Assembly (NCBI RefSeq): GCF_000685075.1
Contig: NZ_BAYD01000012.1
Location: 62,001 to 126,000, forward strand
Source of the DNA: Paraburkholderia oxyphila NBRC 105797
GTDB taxonomy: Bacteria > Pseudomonadota > Gammaproteobacteria > Burkholderiales > Burkholderiaceae
DNA length: 64,000 nt
Direction of reading: 5' to 3'
The notes below the pieces were generated by a model. That model did not search any database. It was not told the DNA's origin and worked only from the letters and a program-made list of their open reading frames with translations. Both the position numbers and the translations under genes were made by a program. Below, piece after piece: positions 1-8,469 of this stretch. The first letter of the stretch is position 1. Each line of letters begins with the position of its first letter.

Positions 1-337
1 CAGGGTGTTGACGACGACGGGCACGACGCCCGCATGCAACGCGCCGAGAAAGACCACGGGCAGCTCGATGGTGTCGAGCATCACGAGCAGGATGCGTTCT
101 TCCGTGTGCACGCCCAGCGCGCGCAACGCCGCGGAGAACTGGCGCGCGCGTTTCGAGTTCGCCGTAGGTGAGCGTGCGGGTGTCGTCGATATAGGCGGGT
201 TTGGCGCTGCGCGCCGCGTTCAGGGCGAACAGGTGCACCGCGAAATTCAACTGCGCGGGCGGCGGCACGGGGGCCGGCGCGCTCGATATCTGGGGTGCCG
301 CAGGGGCCACGGCCAGCGACGCTGCTTGGGTATCCAC
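1..337 (-). CDS. benzoate-CoA ligase, N-terminal part (3' end outside window)
   Basis: Acyl-CoA synthetase of the ANL (AMP-forming) superfamily that activates benzoate to benzoyl-CoA, the first step of the box pathway. Only the first 112 codons are present. They show a proline/alanine-rich leader, then the family-typical opening (NFAVHLFALNAARSAKPAY), a LTYGEL element and the substrate-domain stretch LGALHAGVVPVVVNTL. I chose the GTG at 337 because GGAGA lies 7 nt upstream and no in-frame ATG is better placed. It runs leftward behind the PnbB-like gene, with a 249-nt gap that carries no clear promoter. The family call rests on memory of benzoate-CoA ligases and on the box genes next door; ATP-binding motifs lie beyond the window. 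Confidence 0.85.
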   Translation of the reverse strand, partial: MDTQAASLAVAPAAPQISSAPAPVPPPAQLNFAVHLFALNAARSAKPAYIDDTRTLTYGELETRAPVLRGVARAGRAHGRTHPARDARHHRAARGLSRRVACGRRARRRQHP

Positions 338-586
338 GATGCTGTCTCCGCTTTGTGTGCTTCGATCGGTCTCGATCTGCCGCGATCGCGTTGTCTTGCG
401 GGCAATGGCCTTGTGTGCGTGCTGCGCCGTCGGTCTTCGGTCGTTATGTAGCTGCTGCGCCGGTCAATTCGGATTGCCTGGCAATACTTTCTGCATCACG
501 TCATTCTGCATGCCGCCGGCTAGCAGGAAACGGTGCGTCGACGGCGACCCGAAGCCCGATTCGCCTGTGTGGGCCGGCGTAGCCGC

Positions 587-1060
587 TCAGGCCGGCGCCG
601 GTGTGAACTCGATCGCGCCTTGCGGGAGCAAATAGAGCACGAGCGCCTCGCCGTTGGCGACCGTTGGGCGATGTGCGCTGCCTGGACCGTAGACGCACCA
701 GCCCGCGGGCCGGCCGTCGAACGTCGCGCCGGGCGTGATCGGCATGAGGAGATCGATTTCGCCGTGAGGGTGCGTATGATGCGGACCGGCAAGATCTTTC
801 ATCTGCACGACGTCGACGGAAAAGCCGTGCGTGGCCGGCAGCGGCTTGATGACGCGTCCGTAGCGCAGCCCGCCGGCCTCGCGCTGACACATCCAGCCCT
901 CCGCGACGCCCTGGCGGCAGGCGCTTTCGAGCGCCGCGAAGGTCGGACTGCCGTTCGGCCAGGTAGCGTTGAGCCAGGCATCGAGTGCATCATCGAGTGG
1001 ACGGCCGGCAATCGGGTTCGTGACACCTGCAATCAGGTGTTCGAAGTCTTGCGGGGACAT
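587..1060 (-). CDS. PnbB/DUF4863 family protein of the box cluster
   Basis: A 157-residue cytosolic protein of the DUF4863 family, whose characterised member PnbB is a 4-hydroxylaminobenzoate lyase. The C-terminal half looks cupin-like: HHTHPHGEIDLLMPI supplies clustered histidines and a glutamate suited to metal binding, followed by AGWCVYGPGSAHRPTV. The ATG at 1060 is preceded by GGAGACACGC, so it is preferred over an upstream in-frame ATG. The gene runs leftward from the boxR divergent promoter and probably shares a transcript with the benzoate-CoA ligase. Its role in benzoate metabolism is not established; the position suggests detoxification or an accessory step acting on an aromatic or CoA-derived side product. 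Family confident, substrate not. Confidence 0.72.
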   Translation of the reverse strand: MSPQDFEHLIAGVTNPIAGRPLDDALDAWLNATWPNGSPTFAALESACRQGVAEGWMCQREAGGLRYGRVIKPLPATHGFSVDVVQMKDLAGPHHTHPHGEIDLLMPITPGATFDGRPAGWCVYGPGSAHRPTVANGEALVLYLLPQGAIEFTPAPA

Positions 1061-1129
1061 GCGTGTCTCCTGTGTTTGTCTGCGGCCCGTCTTTTGGCGA
1101 AAATTAGCGGTTAGAAAAATGCATGTCAA

Positions 1130-1141
1130 GCACTATAGTAC
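1130..1141. promoter_or_regulatory. candidate BoxR operator upstream of boxR
   Basis: GCACT-AT-AGTAC, an inverted repeat with one mismatch, lies 29 nt before the boxR start in the divergent region shared with the PnbB-like gene. The same core recurs before boxC and at 7454-7469. BoxR/BzdR regulators are known to bind TGCA-containing repeats. Assignment to BoxR is inference. Confidence 0.5.
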
Positions 1142-1169
1142 ATAAAGCTGGCTTGGGAGGTCTCTTAAG

Positions 1170-2135
1170 ATGAAGCAAACTTACATTGCCGAGCCGCAGC
1201 CGGATGAGTCGACGGACGCCCACGAAGCCACGGACGCGGCGCGCGGCGAGCGCAGCGAACGCGACCCGTTCCTGACCGCGATGGGCGAGCGCGTCCGCAT
1301 GCTGCGCGCGCGCCGCGGCATGACGCGCAAGACGCTGGCGGCGGAAACCGGGCTGTCCGAGCGCCATCTGGCGAATCTGGAGTCGGGCGTGGGCAACGCT
1401 TCCGTCCTGGTGCTGCGGCAGATCGCGGCCACGCTGAACTGCCCGCTGGCGGAGGTGATCGGCGACGTCACCACGTCTTCGGCCGAATGGTTGTTGATCC
1501 GCGAGTTACTGCAGGGGCGCGACCCGGCCGCGCTGCAGCGCGCGCGCATCGCGCTTGCGGAAATGTTCTCGCAGGCGCCCGCCGATCCGCACCGCAACGA
1601 GCGCATCGCGCTCATCGGCCTGCGTGGCGCGGGCAAGTCCACGCTCGGTCGCATGCTCGCGCAGGAGCTCAAGGTGCCGTTCGTCGAGCTCACGCGCGTG
1701 ATCGAGCAACTGGCCGGCTGCCCGCCCTCGGAAATTCATTCGCTTTACGGCGCGAGCGCGTACCGCCGCTATGAGCAGCGCGCGCTGGAGGCCGTGATCG
1801 CCGAGCACCCGCGCGCGGTGATTGCTTCGCCGGGCGGGCTCGTGTCCGAGCCGGCCACCTTCAATACATTGCTTGCGCACTGCTTCACGGTCTGGCTCCA
1901 GGCGGCGCCCGAGGAGCACATGCGCCGGGTGGTCGCGCAGGGCGACCTGCGACCCATGTCGGGCAACCGCGAAGCCATGGACGACCTCAAGCGCATTCTG
2001 GCGGGCCGCAGCGAGCTATACGGCCGCGCGGACATGCGTTTCGACACCAGCGAGAAGACGCTCGCCGACGCCTATCTGCAATTGCGCGACCGCCTCGCGG
2101 CGCGCCTTGGCGCGGAGCCGGCGCGCATCGACTGA
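1170..2135 (+). CDS. boxR: BoxR-type regulator: XRE HTH fused to shikimate-kinase-like domain
   Basis: Transcriptional regulator of benzoate degradation, 321 residues. An XRE-type HTH occupies about residues 38-98 (RGMTRKTLAAETGLSERHL). A shikimate-kinase-like domain follows from about residue 145, with a complete P-loop (GLRGAGKST, about 150-158). BzdR and BoxR of Azoarcus have this fusion, in which the kinase-like domain binds benzoyl-CoA as inducer. GGGAGG lies about 10 nt before the ATG. It is divergent from the PnbB/ligase genes and upstream of boxCBA in the same orientation. Likely self-regulated and repressing box promoters, given the palindromes on either side. The intact Walker A motif suggests nucleotide binding, but catalysis is not expected. 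Confidence 0.9.
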   Translation: MKQTYIAEPQPDESTDAHEATDAARGERSERDPFLTAMGERVRMLRARRGMTRKTLAAETGLSERHLANLESGVGNASVLVLRQIAATLNCPLAEVIGDVTTSSAEWLLIRELLQGRDPAALQRARIALAEMFSQAPADPHRNERIALIGLRGAGKSTLGRMLAQELKVPFVELTRVIEQLAGCPPSEIHSLYGASAYRRYEQRALEAVIAEHPRAVIASPGGLVSEPATFNTLLAHCFTVWLQAAPEEHMRRVVAQGDLRPMSGNREAMDDLKRILAGRSELYGRADMRFDTSEKTLADAYLQLRDRLAARLGAEPARID

Positions 2136-2202
2136 GGTGTGCCGGGTGGTTTGACGGGAGATGCATTGTATTTCATGGTTTACCCGTCGCAGCCTTGAAT
2201 AT

Positions 2203-2261
2203 GCACTAAAGTGCTTTACATGGGGTTGGTGTTGCACTATCGTTCATTGAAACGAAGTGCA
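2203..2261. promoter_or_regulatory. boxC promoter region with candidate BoxR operators
   Basis: A perfect inverted repeat GCACT-AA-AGTGC sits at 2203-2214. Two more half-sites follow: TGCACT at 2233-2238 and AGTGCA at 2256-2261. The array ends just before the boxC ribosome binding site (AAGGAGA at 2263-2269), so an occupied operator would cover the start of the boxCBA transcript. TGCA-type sites are known for BzdR/BoxR; binding here is inferred. Confidence 0.6.
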
Positions 2262-2275
2262 CAAGGAGACGCCCC

Positions 2276-3991
2276 ATGGCCGCAGCAGATAGCGCCGTCG
2301 ACCAGCCGGTCGTTGCACCGACCGTTCCACGTGTCGACTACCGCACCGACCCCTCGCAGTATCGGCACTGGAAGCTCAGCTTCGACGGCGCCGTCGCCAC
2401 GCTCGGCATCGACATCGCCGAAGACGGTGGTATTCGCGAAGGCTACAAGCTGAAGCTGAATTCATACGACCTCGGCGTCGACATCGAACTGCACGATGCC
2501 CTCCAGCGCATCCGCTTCGAGCATCCCGAGGTGCGCACGGTGGTGCTCACGAGCCTGAAGGACCGGGTGTTCTGCTCCGGCGCCAATATCTTCATGCTGG
2601 GCCTCTCCACCCACGCGTGGAAGGTGAACTTCTGCAAATTCACCAACGAAACGCGCAACGGCATCGAGGATGCGTCGCGGCACTCGGGGCTGAAATTCAT
2701 TGCCGCCGTGAACGGGGCCTGCGCTGGCGGCGGCTATGAACTGGCACTCGCCTGCGACGAAATCCTGCTGGTGGACGACCGCTCGTCCACGGTGGCACTG
2801 CCCGAAGTGCCGCTGCTCGGCGTGCTGCCCGGCACCGGCGGCCTCACGCGCCTCACCGACAAGCGCCGCGTCCGTCACGACCGCGCCGATATCTTCTGCA
2901 CCGTGGCGGAGGGCATCCGCGGCGAGCGCGCGAAGGCGTGGCGCCTCGTGGACGACGTGGTCAAGCCCAACCGCTTCAGCCAGGCGGTGCAGGCGCGCGC
3001 GCTCGAACTCGCCGCGCTGAGCGACCGGCCCGACGCTGCGCAAGGCGCGCAGGGCATCGCGCTCACGCGCATTGAGCGCATCGAGCACGCGAACGGCTTG
3101 AGCTACGCGAGCGTCGAGGTGTCGATCGACCGCGCGAAGCGCACGGCCACCTTCACGGCGAAGGCGCCCGATACCGCGAAAGCGCCGCTGCCCGAAGGCA
3201 TCGACGCGATCATCGCGGCCGGCGCCGCATGGTGGCCGCTGCAGTTCGCCCGCGAGCTGGACGATGCAATCCTCACGATGCGCACCAACGAACTCGACAT
3301 CGGCACGTGGATCTTCAAGACGGAGGGCGACGCACGCGGCGTGCTGGCCGCCGACGCCGCACTCATCGAACACCGCGACCACTGGTTCGTGCGCGAGACC
3401 ATCGGCATGCTGCGCCGCACGCTCGCGCGCATCGATGTCTCGTCGCGCTCGCTTTTCGCGCTGATCGAGCCGGGCTCGTGCTTCGCAGGCACATTCGCGG
3501 AACTCGCATTTGCCGCCGATCGCAGCTATATGGCGGCGCTGCCTTCGAACCAGGACGAAGAGCCCGCTATTACGTTATCCGAAGCCAATTTCGGGCTGTA
3601 TCCGATGGTCACGCATCAGTCGCGTCTCGCGCGGCGCTTCTACGAAGAGGCGGAGCCGCTCGACGCCGCGCGCGCACGGATCGGCCAGCCGCTCAAGCCG
3701 CTCGAGGCGGAGCAGCTGGGCCTCGTGACCGCCGCGCCCGACGACATCGACTGGGCCGACGAAATCCGCATCGCGCTGGAAGAGCGCGCGGCCATGTCGC
3801 CCGACGCGCTCACGGGCCTCGAGGCGAATCTGCGCTTCAACGGGCCCGAGACCATGGAGACGCGCATTTTCGGCCGGCTCTCCGCGTGGCAGAACTGGAT
3901 CTTCAATCGCCCCAACGCGGTAGGCGAAAAGGGCGCCCTCAAGGTGTACGGCAAGGGCAGCAAGGCGCAGTTCGACCCCGCTCGCGTGTGA
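2276..3991 (+). CDS. boxC: 2,3-epoxybenzoyl-CoA dihydrolase (benzoyl-CoA-dihydrodiol lyase)
   Basis: Third enzyme of the aerobic benzoyl-CoA pathway. It hydrolytically opens 2,3-epoxybenzoyl-CoA to 3,4-dehydroadipyl-CoA semialdehyde and formate. At 571 residues it has the expected length for BoxC and contains two crotonase-like folds. The first holds the family features LTSLKDRVFCSGANIFMLG and NGACAGGGYELALACDEI (oxyanion-hole region, about residues 95-165). The second spans roughly residues 330-520. The ATG at 2276 has AAGGAGA 6 nt upstream. It is the first gene of the boxC-boxB-boxA run and follows the operator array. Boundaries and function are well supported by the neighbours and the motifs. 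Confidence 0.93.
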   Translation: MAAADSAVDQPVVAPTVPRVDYRTDPSQYRHWKLSFDGAVATLGIDIAEDGGIREGYKLKLNSYDLGVDIELHDALQRIRFEHPEVRTVVLTSLKDRVFCSGANIFMLGLSTHAWKVNFCKFTNETRNGIEDASRHSGLKFIAAVNGACAGGGYELALACDEILLVDDRSSTVALPEVPLLGVLPGTGGLTRLTDKRRVRHDRADIFCTVAEGIRGERAKAWRLVDDVVKPNRFSQAVQARALELAALSDRPDAAQGAQGIALTRIERIEHANGLSYASVEVSIDRAKRTATFTAKAPDTAKAPLPEGIDAIIAAGAAWWPLQFARELDDAILTMRTNELDIGTWIFKTEGDARGVLAADAALIEHRDHWFVRETIGMLRRTLARIDVSSRSLFALIEPGSCFAGTFAELAFAADRSYMAALPSNQDEEPAITLSEANFGLYPMVTHQSRLARRFYEEAEPLDAARARIGQPLKPLEAEQLGLVTAAPDDIDWADEIRIALEERAAMSPDALTGLEANLRFNGPETMETRIFGRLSAWQNWIFNRPNAVGEKGALKVYGKGSKAQFDPARV

Positions 3992-4049
3992 TCGCAGCCT
4001 GGCCGCTGCCACAGTCCCGCCCGCTCCGTCATAGCCGCAAGGAACCGAG

Positions 4050-5477
4050 ATGTCCACCATCAACTACAGCGAAAAGATCCCCAATAACGTCAATCTCGCC
4101 GGCGACCGCACGCTGCAGCGCGCTCTGGAGCAGTGGCAGCCGAATTTTCTCGCGTGGTGGGGCGACATGGGGCCCGAGGGCTCGCAGGGCTTCGATGTCT
4201 ATCTGCGCACGGCGGTGAGCGTGGACGCCGGCGGCTGGGCCCATTTCGATCACGTGAAAATGCCCGATTACCGCTGGGGCATCTTCCTCGCGCCCGGCGA
4301 GGCGGACCGCAAGATCCACTTCGGCGCGCACAAGGGCGAGGCCGCCTGGCAGGACGTGCCGGGCGAGCATCGCGCGAACCTGCGCCGCATCATCGTCACG
4401 CAAGGCGACACCGAGCCCGCCTCGGTCGAGCAGCAGCGCCATCTGGGCCTCACGGCGCCTTCGCTCTACGACCTGCGCAACCTCTTCCAGGTGAACGTGG
4501 AAGAGGGGCGGCACCTGTGGGCGATGGTCTATCTGCTGCATCGCCACTTCGGCCGCGACGGTCGTGAGGAAGCCGAAGCATTGCTCGAGCGGCGCTCGGG
4601 CGACGACGACAACCCGCGCATCCTGGGCGCCTTCAACGAAAGAACGCCCGATTGGCTGGCGTTCTTCATGTTCACCTACTTCACCGACCGCGACGGCAAG
4701 TTTCAGCTTTCGGCACTCGCCGAATCGGGCTTCGACCCGCTCGCGCGCACCACGAAGTTCATGCTGACCGAAGAGGCGCATCACATGTTCGTGGGCGAGT
4801 CGGGCGTCTCTCGCGTGGTGCAGCGTACCGCGCAGGCGATTAACGAGCTCAAGACCGACGACGTGGGCCGCCTGCGCGCCGCGGGGGTGATCGACCTCGA
4901 AACGATCCAGCGCTACCTGAACTTCCACTATTCGGTGACGATCGACCTGTTCGGCGCGGACCACTCGTCGAACGCGGCCACGTTCTACAGTTCGGGCCTG
5001 AAGGGGCGCTACGAAGAAACGAAGCGCGACGACGACCATCAGCTCGAAGGCCAGACCTACCGCCTGCTCGACGTGCAGGACGGCAAGCTCGTCGAACGCG
5101 ACGTGCCGATGCTCAATGCCATGAACGAAGTGCTGCGCGACGACTACATCAAGGACTCGGTGGCGGGCGTGAACCGCTGGAACAAAGTGCTGGAGAAAGC
5201 CGGCATCGACTTTCGCCTGAGTGTGCCGCACAAGGCGTTCAATCGCCGCATCGGCACCTTCGCGGGCGTGCGCGTCGCGCCGGACGGCCGCGTGATTGAC
5301 GAGGCGCAATGGGCCGCGAACGAAGCGAAGTGGCTGCCGACGCCCGAGGACCGCGCCTATGTCGCGTCGCTGATGGGCCGCGTGGTGGAGCCGGGCAAGT
5401 TCGCGAACTGGATCGCACCGCCGGCGATGGGCATCAATCGCCAGCCCGTCGATTTCGAGTACGTGCGCTTCAATTGA
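4050..5477 (+). CDS. boxB: benzoyl-CoA 2,3-epoxidase, di-iron oxygenase subunit
   Basis: Class I di-iron monooxygenase that forms the 2,3-epoxide of benzoyl-CoA with electrons from BoxA. The 475-residue length matches the family. Di-iron ligand motifs are visible as VNVEEGRHLW (E about 150, H about 153) and TEEAHHMF (E about 240, H about 243), the same spacing as in characterised BoxB. AAGGAACCGAG precedes the ATG. It follows boxC after 58 nt and precedes boxA by 15 nt, consistent with one operon. Confidence 0.95.
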   Translation: MSTINYSEKIPNNVNLAGDRTLQRALEQWQPNFLAWWGDMGPEGSQGFDVYLRTAVSVDAGGWAHFDHVKMPDYRWGIFLAPGEADRKIHFGAHKGEAAWQDVPGEHRANLRRIIVTQGDTEPASVEQQRHLGLTAPSLYDLRNLFQVNVEEGRHLWAMVYLLHRHFGRDGREEAEALLERRSGDDDNPRILGAFNERTPDWLAFFMFTYFTDRDGKFQLSALAESGFDPLARTTKFMLTEEAHHMFVGESGVSRVVQRTAQAINELKTDDVGRLRAAGVIDLETIQRYLNFHYSVTIDLFGADHSSNAATFYSSGLKGRYEETKRDDDHQLEGQTYRLLDVQDGKLVERDVPMLNAMNEVLRDDYIKDSVAGVNRWNKVLEKAGIDFRLSVPHKAFNRRIGTFAGVRVAPDGRVIDEAQWAANEAKWLPTPEDRAYVASLMGRVVEPGKFANWIAPPAMGINRQPVDFEYVRFN

Positions 5478-5492
5478 ACGGCAGAGGCAATC

Positions 5493-6758
5493 ATGAGCGG
5501 TCCGGTACCCGTGGAGATTCTCAGGCAGCACCTGATCGATCCTGAGATCTGCATTCGCTGCAATACCTGCGAAGAGACCTGTCCGGTCGATGCGATCACG
5601 CACGACGGCGTCAACTACGTGGTGAAGGCCGATATCTGCAACGCCTGCATGGCCTGCGTGCCGCCGTGCCCGACCGGCGCGATCGACAACTGGCGCAACG
5701 TGTTCAAGGCCGAGGCGTACAGCATCGAAGAACAGTTCGGCTGGGACGAGCTCCCCACGCAGAATCCGACCGTGAGCGCTCCCGACGCCTCTGCTGGGTC
5801 CAACGCTTCCAACCCACCGCAGGCTGGCGCGACGCAGAGCGACAGCGACGAGGCGCCGGGCTCGGGCTCGGACATGGTGCGCGGCGCAACCGTGCCGCCG
5901 TGGTCGGCGGCACGGCCCTATGTGCATCTGTACACGCACAAGGCGCCCACCACGGCCACCGTGGTGGGCAACTACCGGCTCACGGACGACGCCACGGAAA
6001 GCGACATTCACCACATCGTGCTCGACTTCGGCACGATGCCGTTTCCGGTGCTCGAAGGGCAGTCGATCGGCATCCTGCCGCCCGGCACGAGCGCCGATGG
6101 CCGCGCGCATCACGCGCGCCAGTACTCGGTTGCGAGCCCGCGCGACGGCGAGCGGCCGGGCTACAACAACGTCTCGCTCACCGTGAAGCGCGTGACGCAC
6201 GACCACAGCGGCAACGCCGCGGATGGCGTGTGCTCGAACTATCTGTGCGACCTGAAGAAGGGCGACGTGGTGAGCGTGATCGGTCCGTTCGGGAGCACCT
6301 TCCTGATGCCGAACCATCCGAACTCGCATCTGCTGATGATCTGCACGGGCACGGGCTCCGCACCCATGCGCGCGATGACCGAATACCGGCGCCGCCGCAG
6401 GCTCAAGGGCGCGACGGGCAAGCTCATGCTGTTCTTCGGCGCGCGCACGCAGCAGGAATTGCCTTATTTCGGACCGCTGATGAATCTGCCGAAGGACTTC
6501 ATCGACACCAATCTCGCGTTCTCGCGTACGCCGGAGCAGCCCAAACGCTACGTGCAGGACGCAATGCGCGAGCGCGCCGTGGACGTGGCGCAACTGCTCA
6601 AGGACGGCAACACGCATATTTACGTGTGCGGGCTCAAGGGCATGGAAGACGGCGTGCTGCAGGCGCTCGGCGAGATCGCGCAAGCACATGGCATGGCTTG
6701 GGACGCGCTGTGGGAGCGGCTCAAGCGCGAAGGGCGGCTGCACCTCGAAACTTATTGA
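5493..6758 (+). CDS. boxA: benzoyl-CoA 2,3-epoxidase, reductase subunit
   Basis: Reductase that passes NADPH electrons to BoxB. The N-terminus has two 4Fe-4S ferredoxin motifs ([12 protein letters not shown] and [12 protein letters not shown], about residues 18-62). A roughly 70-residue acidic/serine-rich linker follows, then a ferredoxin-NADP reductase-like module with FAD motif ARQYSVASP and nucleotide motif [13 protein letters not shown]; the end (LHLETY) is typical of FNR-like enzymes. Length is 421 residues. It lies 15 nt after boxB. The extended linker between the Fe-S and flavin modules is the only unusual trait. Confidence 0.95.
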   Translation: MSGPVPVEILRQHLIDPEICIRCNTCEETCPVDAITHDGVNYVVKADICNACMACVPPCPTGAIDNWRNVFKAEAYSIEEQFGWDELPTQNPTVSAPDASAGSNASNPPQAGATQSDSDEAPGSGSDMVRGATVPPWSAARPYVHLYTHKAPTTATVVGNYRLTDDATESDIHHIVLDFGTMPFPVLEGQSIGILPPGTSADGRAHHARQYSVASPRDGERPGYNNVSLTVKRVTHDHSGNAADGVCSNYLCDLKKGDVVSVIGPFGSTFLMPNHPNSHLLMICTGTGSAPMRAMTEYRRRRRLKGATGKLMLFFGARTQQELPYFGPLMNLPKDFIDTNLAFSRTPEQPKRYVQDAMRERAVDVAQLLKDGNTHIYVCGLKGMEDGVLQALGEIAQAHGMAWDALWERLKREGRLHLETY

Positions 6759-6923
6759 GGCGGTATCGGGGCCGCATGCTGCAAAAGAGTGCCTCCTCGG
6801 TTCGCGTGGTTACTTAAGCACGATCGTTCGTAAACCGTTACCATGTCGGGAAGTCAGCGCGCCGGCTGCATTCGGGTGCATCCAGGCGCGCCGCGCACTC
6901 TACCCGATGGAGACACGTTTCAA

Positions 6924-7388
6924 ATGAACCTCGTTGCTGAATTGCCCGCCGGCCTCACCGGCCTCGAACAACTGCAGCGCATGCTCGCGAGCGGCCGCAC
7001 CGCGCCCATAGGCGATACGCTGGGCTTCAAGCTCGCGGAAGTGGAGGAGGGCCGCGTGGTCTTCGAAGGCGTGCCGGGGCTGCACGCCTACAACCCCATT
7101 GGCACCGTGCATGGCGGCTATGCGGCCACGCTGCTCGATTCGGCCTGCGGTTGCGCGGCGCACTCGCGTCTCGCCGCGAATCAGGCCTACACGACGCTCG
7201 AGCTCAAGGTGGCCTATCACCGGCCCATGACCGCGAGCACCGGCCCCGTGCGCGCCGAAGGCCGCGTGTTGAGCATCGGCCGGCGCGCGGCCTTCACCGA
7301 GGCGACGATCACGGACGCCGCCGGCAAGCTCTACGCATCGGCGACTTCGACGCTGCTCGTCTTCGAACGCGAAGCGTCCGGCGCATGA
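6924..7388 (+). CDS. PaaI-type hotdog-fold acyl-CoA thioesterase
   Basis: A 154-residue hotdog thioesterase of the PaaI/DUF4442 group. The core helix region NPIGTVHGGYAATLLDSACG contains the HGG turn and the catalytic acidic residue in LLDSA; GRRAAFTEATITDAAGKLYA is the closing strand motif. The start at 6924 is preferred because GGAGA lies 11 nt upstream and the longer reading frame adds an unrelated basic leader. It is 165 nt downstream of boxA in the same direction. A role in releasing CoA from stalled benzoyl-CoA or ring-cleavage thioesters is plausible and is known for thioesterases in aromatic CoA pathways, but the substrate is unproved here. Confidence 0.8.
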   Translation: MNLVAELPAGLTGLEQLQRMLASGRTAPIGDTLGFKLAEVEEGRVVFEGVPGLHAYNPIGTVHGGYAATLLDSACGCAAHSRLAANQAYTTLELKVAYHRPMTASTGPVRAEGRVLSIGRRAAFTEATITDAAGKLYASATSTLLVFEREASGA

Positions 7389-7453
7389 CGCACCGCTTGC
7401 GCCCCCATGTGCAGCGGGGCGCAGGCGGCTTCATGACGAAAGCCCCCCTAAAA

Positions 7454-7469
7454 GTGCACTAAGGTGCAC
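7454..7469. promoter_or_regulatory. BoxR-operator-like palindrome in a convergent gap
   Basis: GTGCACT-AA-GGTGCAC, a 16-bp palindrome with one mismatch, shares its core with the boxC operator candidate (GCACT-AA-AGTGC). It lies between the 3' ends of the thioesterase and the ketopantoate-reductase-like gene, where no promoter is needed. See findings. Confidence 0.4.
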
Positions 7470-7472
7470 GTT

Positions 7473-8384
7473 TCAGATCGTGCCGTGCGCCTTGTCCTCG
7501 ATGAGCTTCACGAGCGCGTGCAGCAGGCGGTTGGCCGGCGTGGCCACGCCTAGCGCCGCGCCGCGCCGCACGACGTAACCATTCAGATGATCGATCTCGC
7601 TGCGCTTGCCGCGCGTGAGGTCCTGCGCCGTGGACGAGTACTGCCCCGGCATGGTTTCGGCGATGCGGCGCACGCCGGCTTCGACGTCGGGCGGCAGCGT
7701 CACGCCGTCGGTGCGCGCCACGGCCACGCATTCGGCGACCACGTCCTGCATCGCGTCGAATACGCCGGCGCCTTCCACTAGCCGCCCATAAGGCAACTGC
7801 GAGATCGCCGAGAGCGCGTTGTACGCGCAATTCACGATGAGCTTGGCCCAGAGCGCGCCGCGCACGTTCGCGGAGATCTCGGTGGGCACGCCCGCGTCGT
7901 TCAGGGCCTGCGCAGCGGCCAGACTGCCGCGCGCGGGCTCGATCAGCAGTTCGCCGCGCCCGTGATGGCGTACGTGGCCGGGGCCCGCCATTTCCGTCGC
8001 CACATACACGACGGCGGCCGCCACGTCGTGCGGGATCACGGTGCGCAGGCGCTCGGCGTTATCCACGCCGTTTTGCAGCGTGAGCACGAGCGTATCGGCG
8101 CGCAGGTGGGGCGCGATCGCGGCGCCCGCGCTTTCCGTGTCGGTCGACTTCACGCAGAACAGCACGAGATCGGCGCCGGCCACGGCGGCTGCTTCGGTGT
8201 TGGCGGTGAGATGCGGGCGGCCGATGCGCTCGTCGAAAGTCAGCGCTTCGAGGCGCAGGCCCTCGCGCTCGATGGCCTCGACGTGCTGCGCGCGGCCGAT
8301 CAGGACGACGTCGTGTCCCGCGCGCGCGAGCATGGCGCCGTAAAAGCAGCCCACCGCGCCCGCGCCCATGATGGCGATTTTCAT
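7473..8384 (-). CDS. ketopantoate reductase family protein (PanE/ApbA-like)
   Basis: NADPH-dependent 2-dehydropantoate 2-reductase family, 303 residues, cytosolic. The Rossmann motif MGAGAVGCFYGAML starts at residue 6. The mid-protein segment ALWAKLIVNCAYNALSAI carries the family lysine and asparagine, and a C-terminal helical ApbA domain follows. AAGGAG lies 9 nt before the ATG. It sits downstream of the nitroreductase on the same strand (85 nt) and converges on the box operon. Burkholderiaceae usually carry several paralogues, so pantothenate synthesis is not certain; an oxidoreductase acting on another 2-oxo acid is possible. Confidence 0.8.
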   Translation of the reverse strand: MKIAIMGAGAVGCFYGAMLARAGHDVVLIGRAQHVEAIEREGLRLEALTFDERIGRPHLTANTEAAAVAGADLVLFCVKSTDTESAGAAIAPHLRADTLVLTLQNGVDNAERLRTVIPHDVAAAVVYVATEMAGPGHVRHHGRGELLIEPARGSLAAAQALNDAGVPTEISANVRGALWAKLIVNCAYNALSAISQLPYGRLVEGAGVFDAMQDVVAECVAVARTDGVTLPPDVEAGVRRIAETMPGQYSSTAQDLTRGKRSEIDHLNGYVVRRGAALGVATPANRLLHALVKLIEDKAHGTI

Positions 8385-8469
8385 CTGCGTTGCTCCTTCG
8401 ATTGCCTGTTCAATGGCAAGTTGGTTGTGTGCTCAACGAACTGGATCGTATCGACTGGTGCGAAACGCC

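Noticed and set aside
4029..6743. A 904-codon minus-strand frame opposite boxB and boxA
   Set aside because: Composition is His/Arg/Val-rich with no motif; it mirrors the codon pattern of boxBA, which have complete catalytic motifs.
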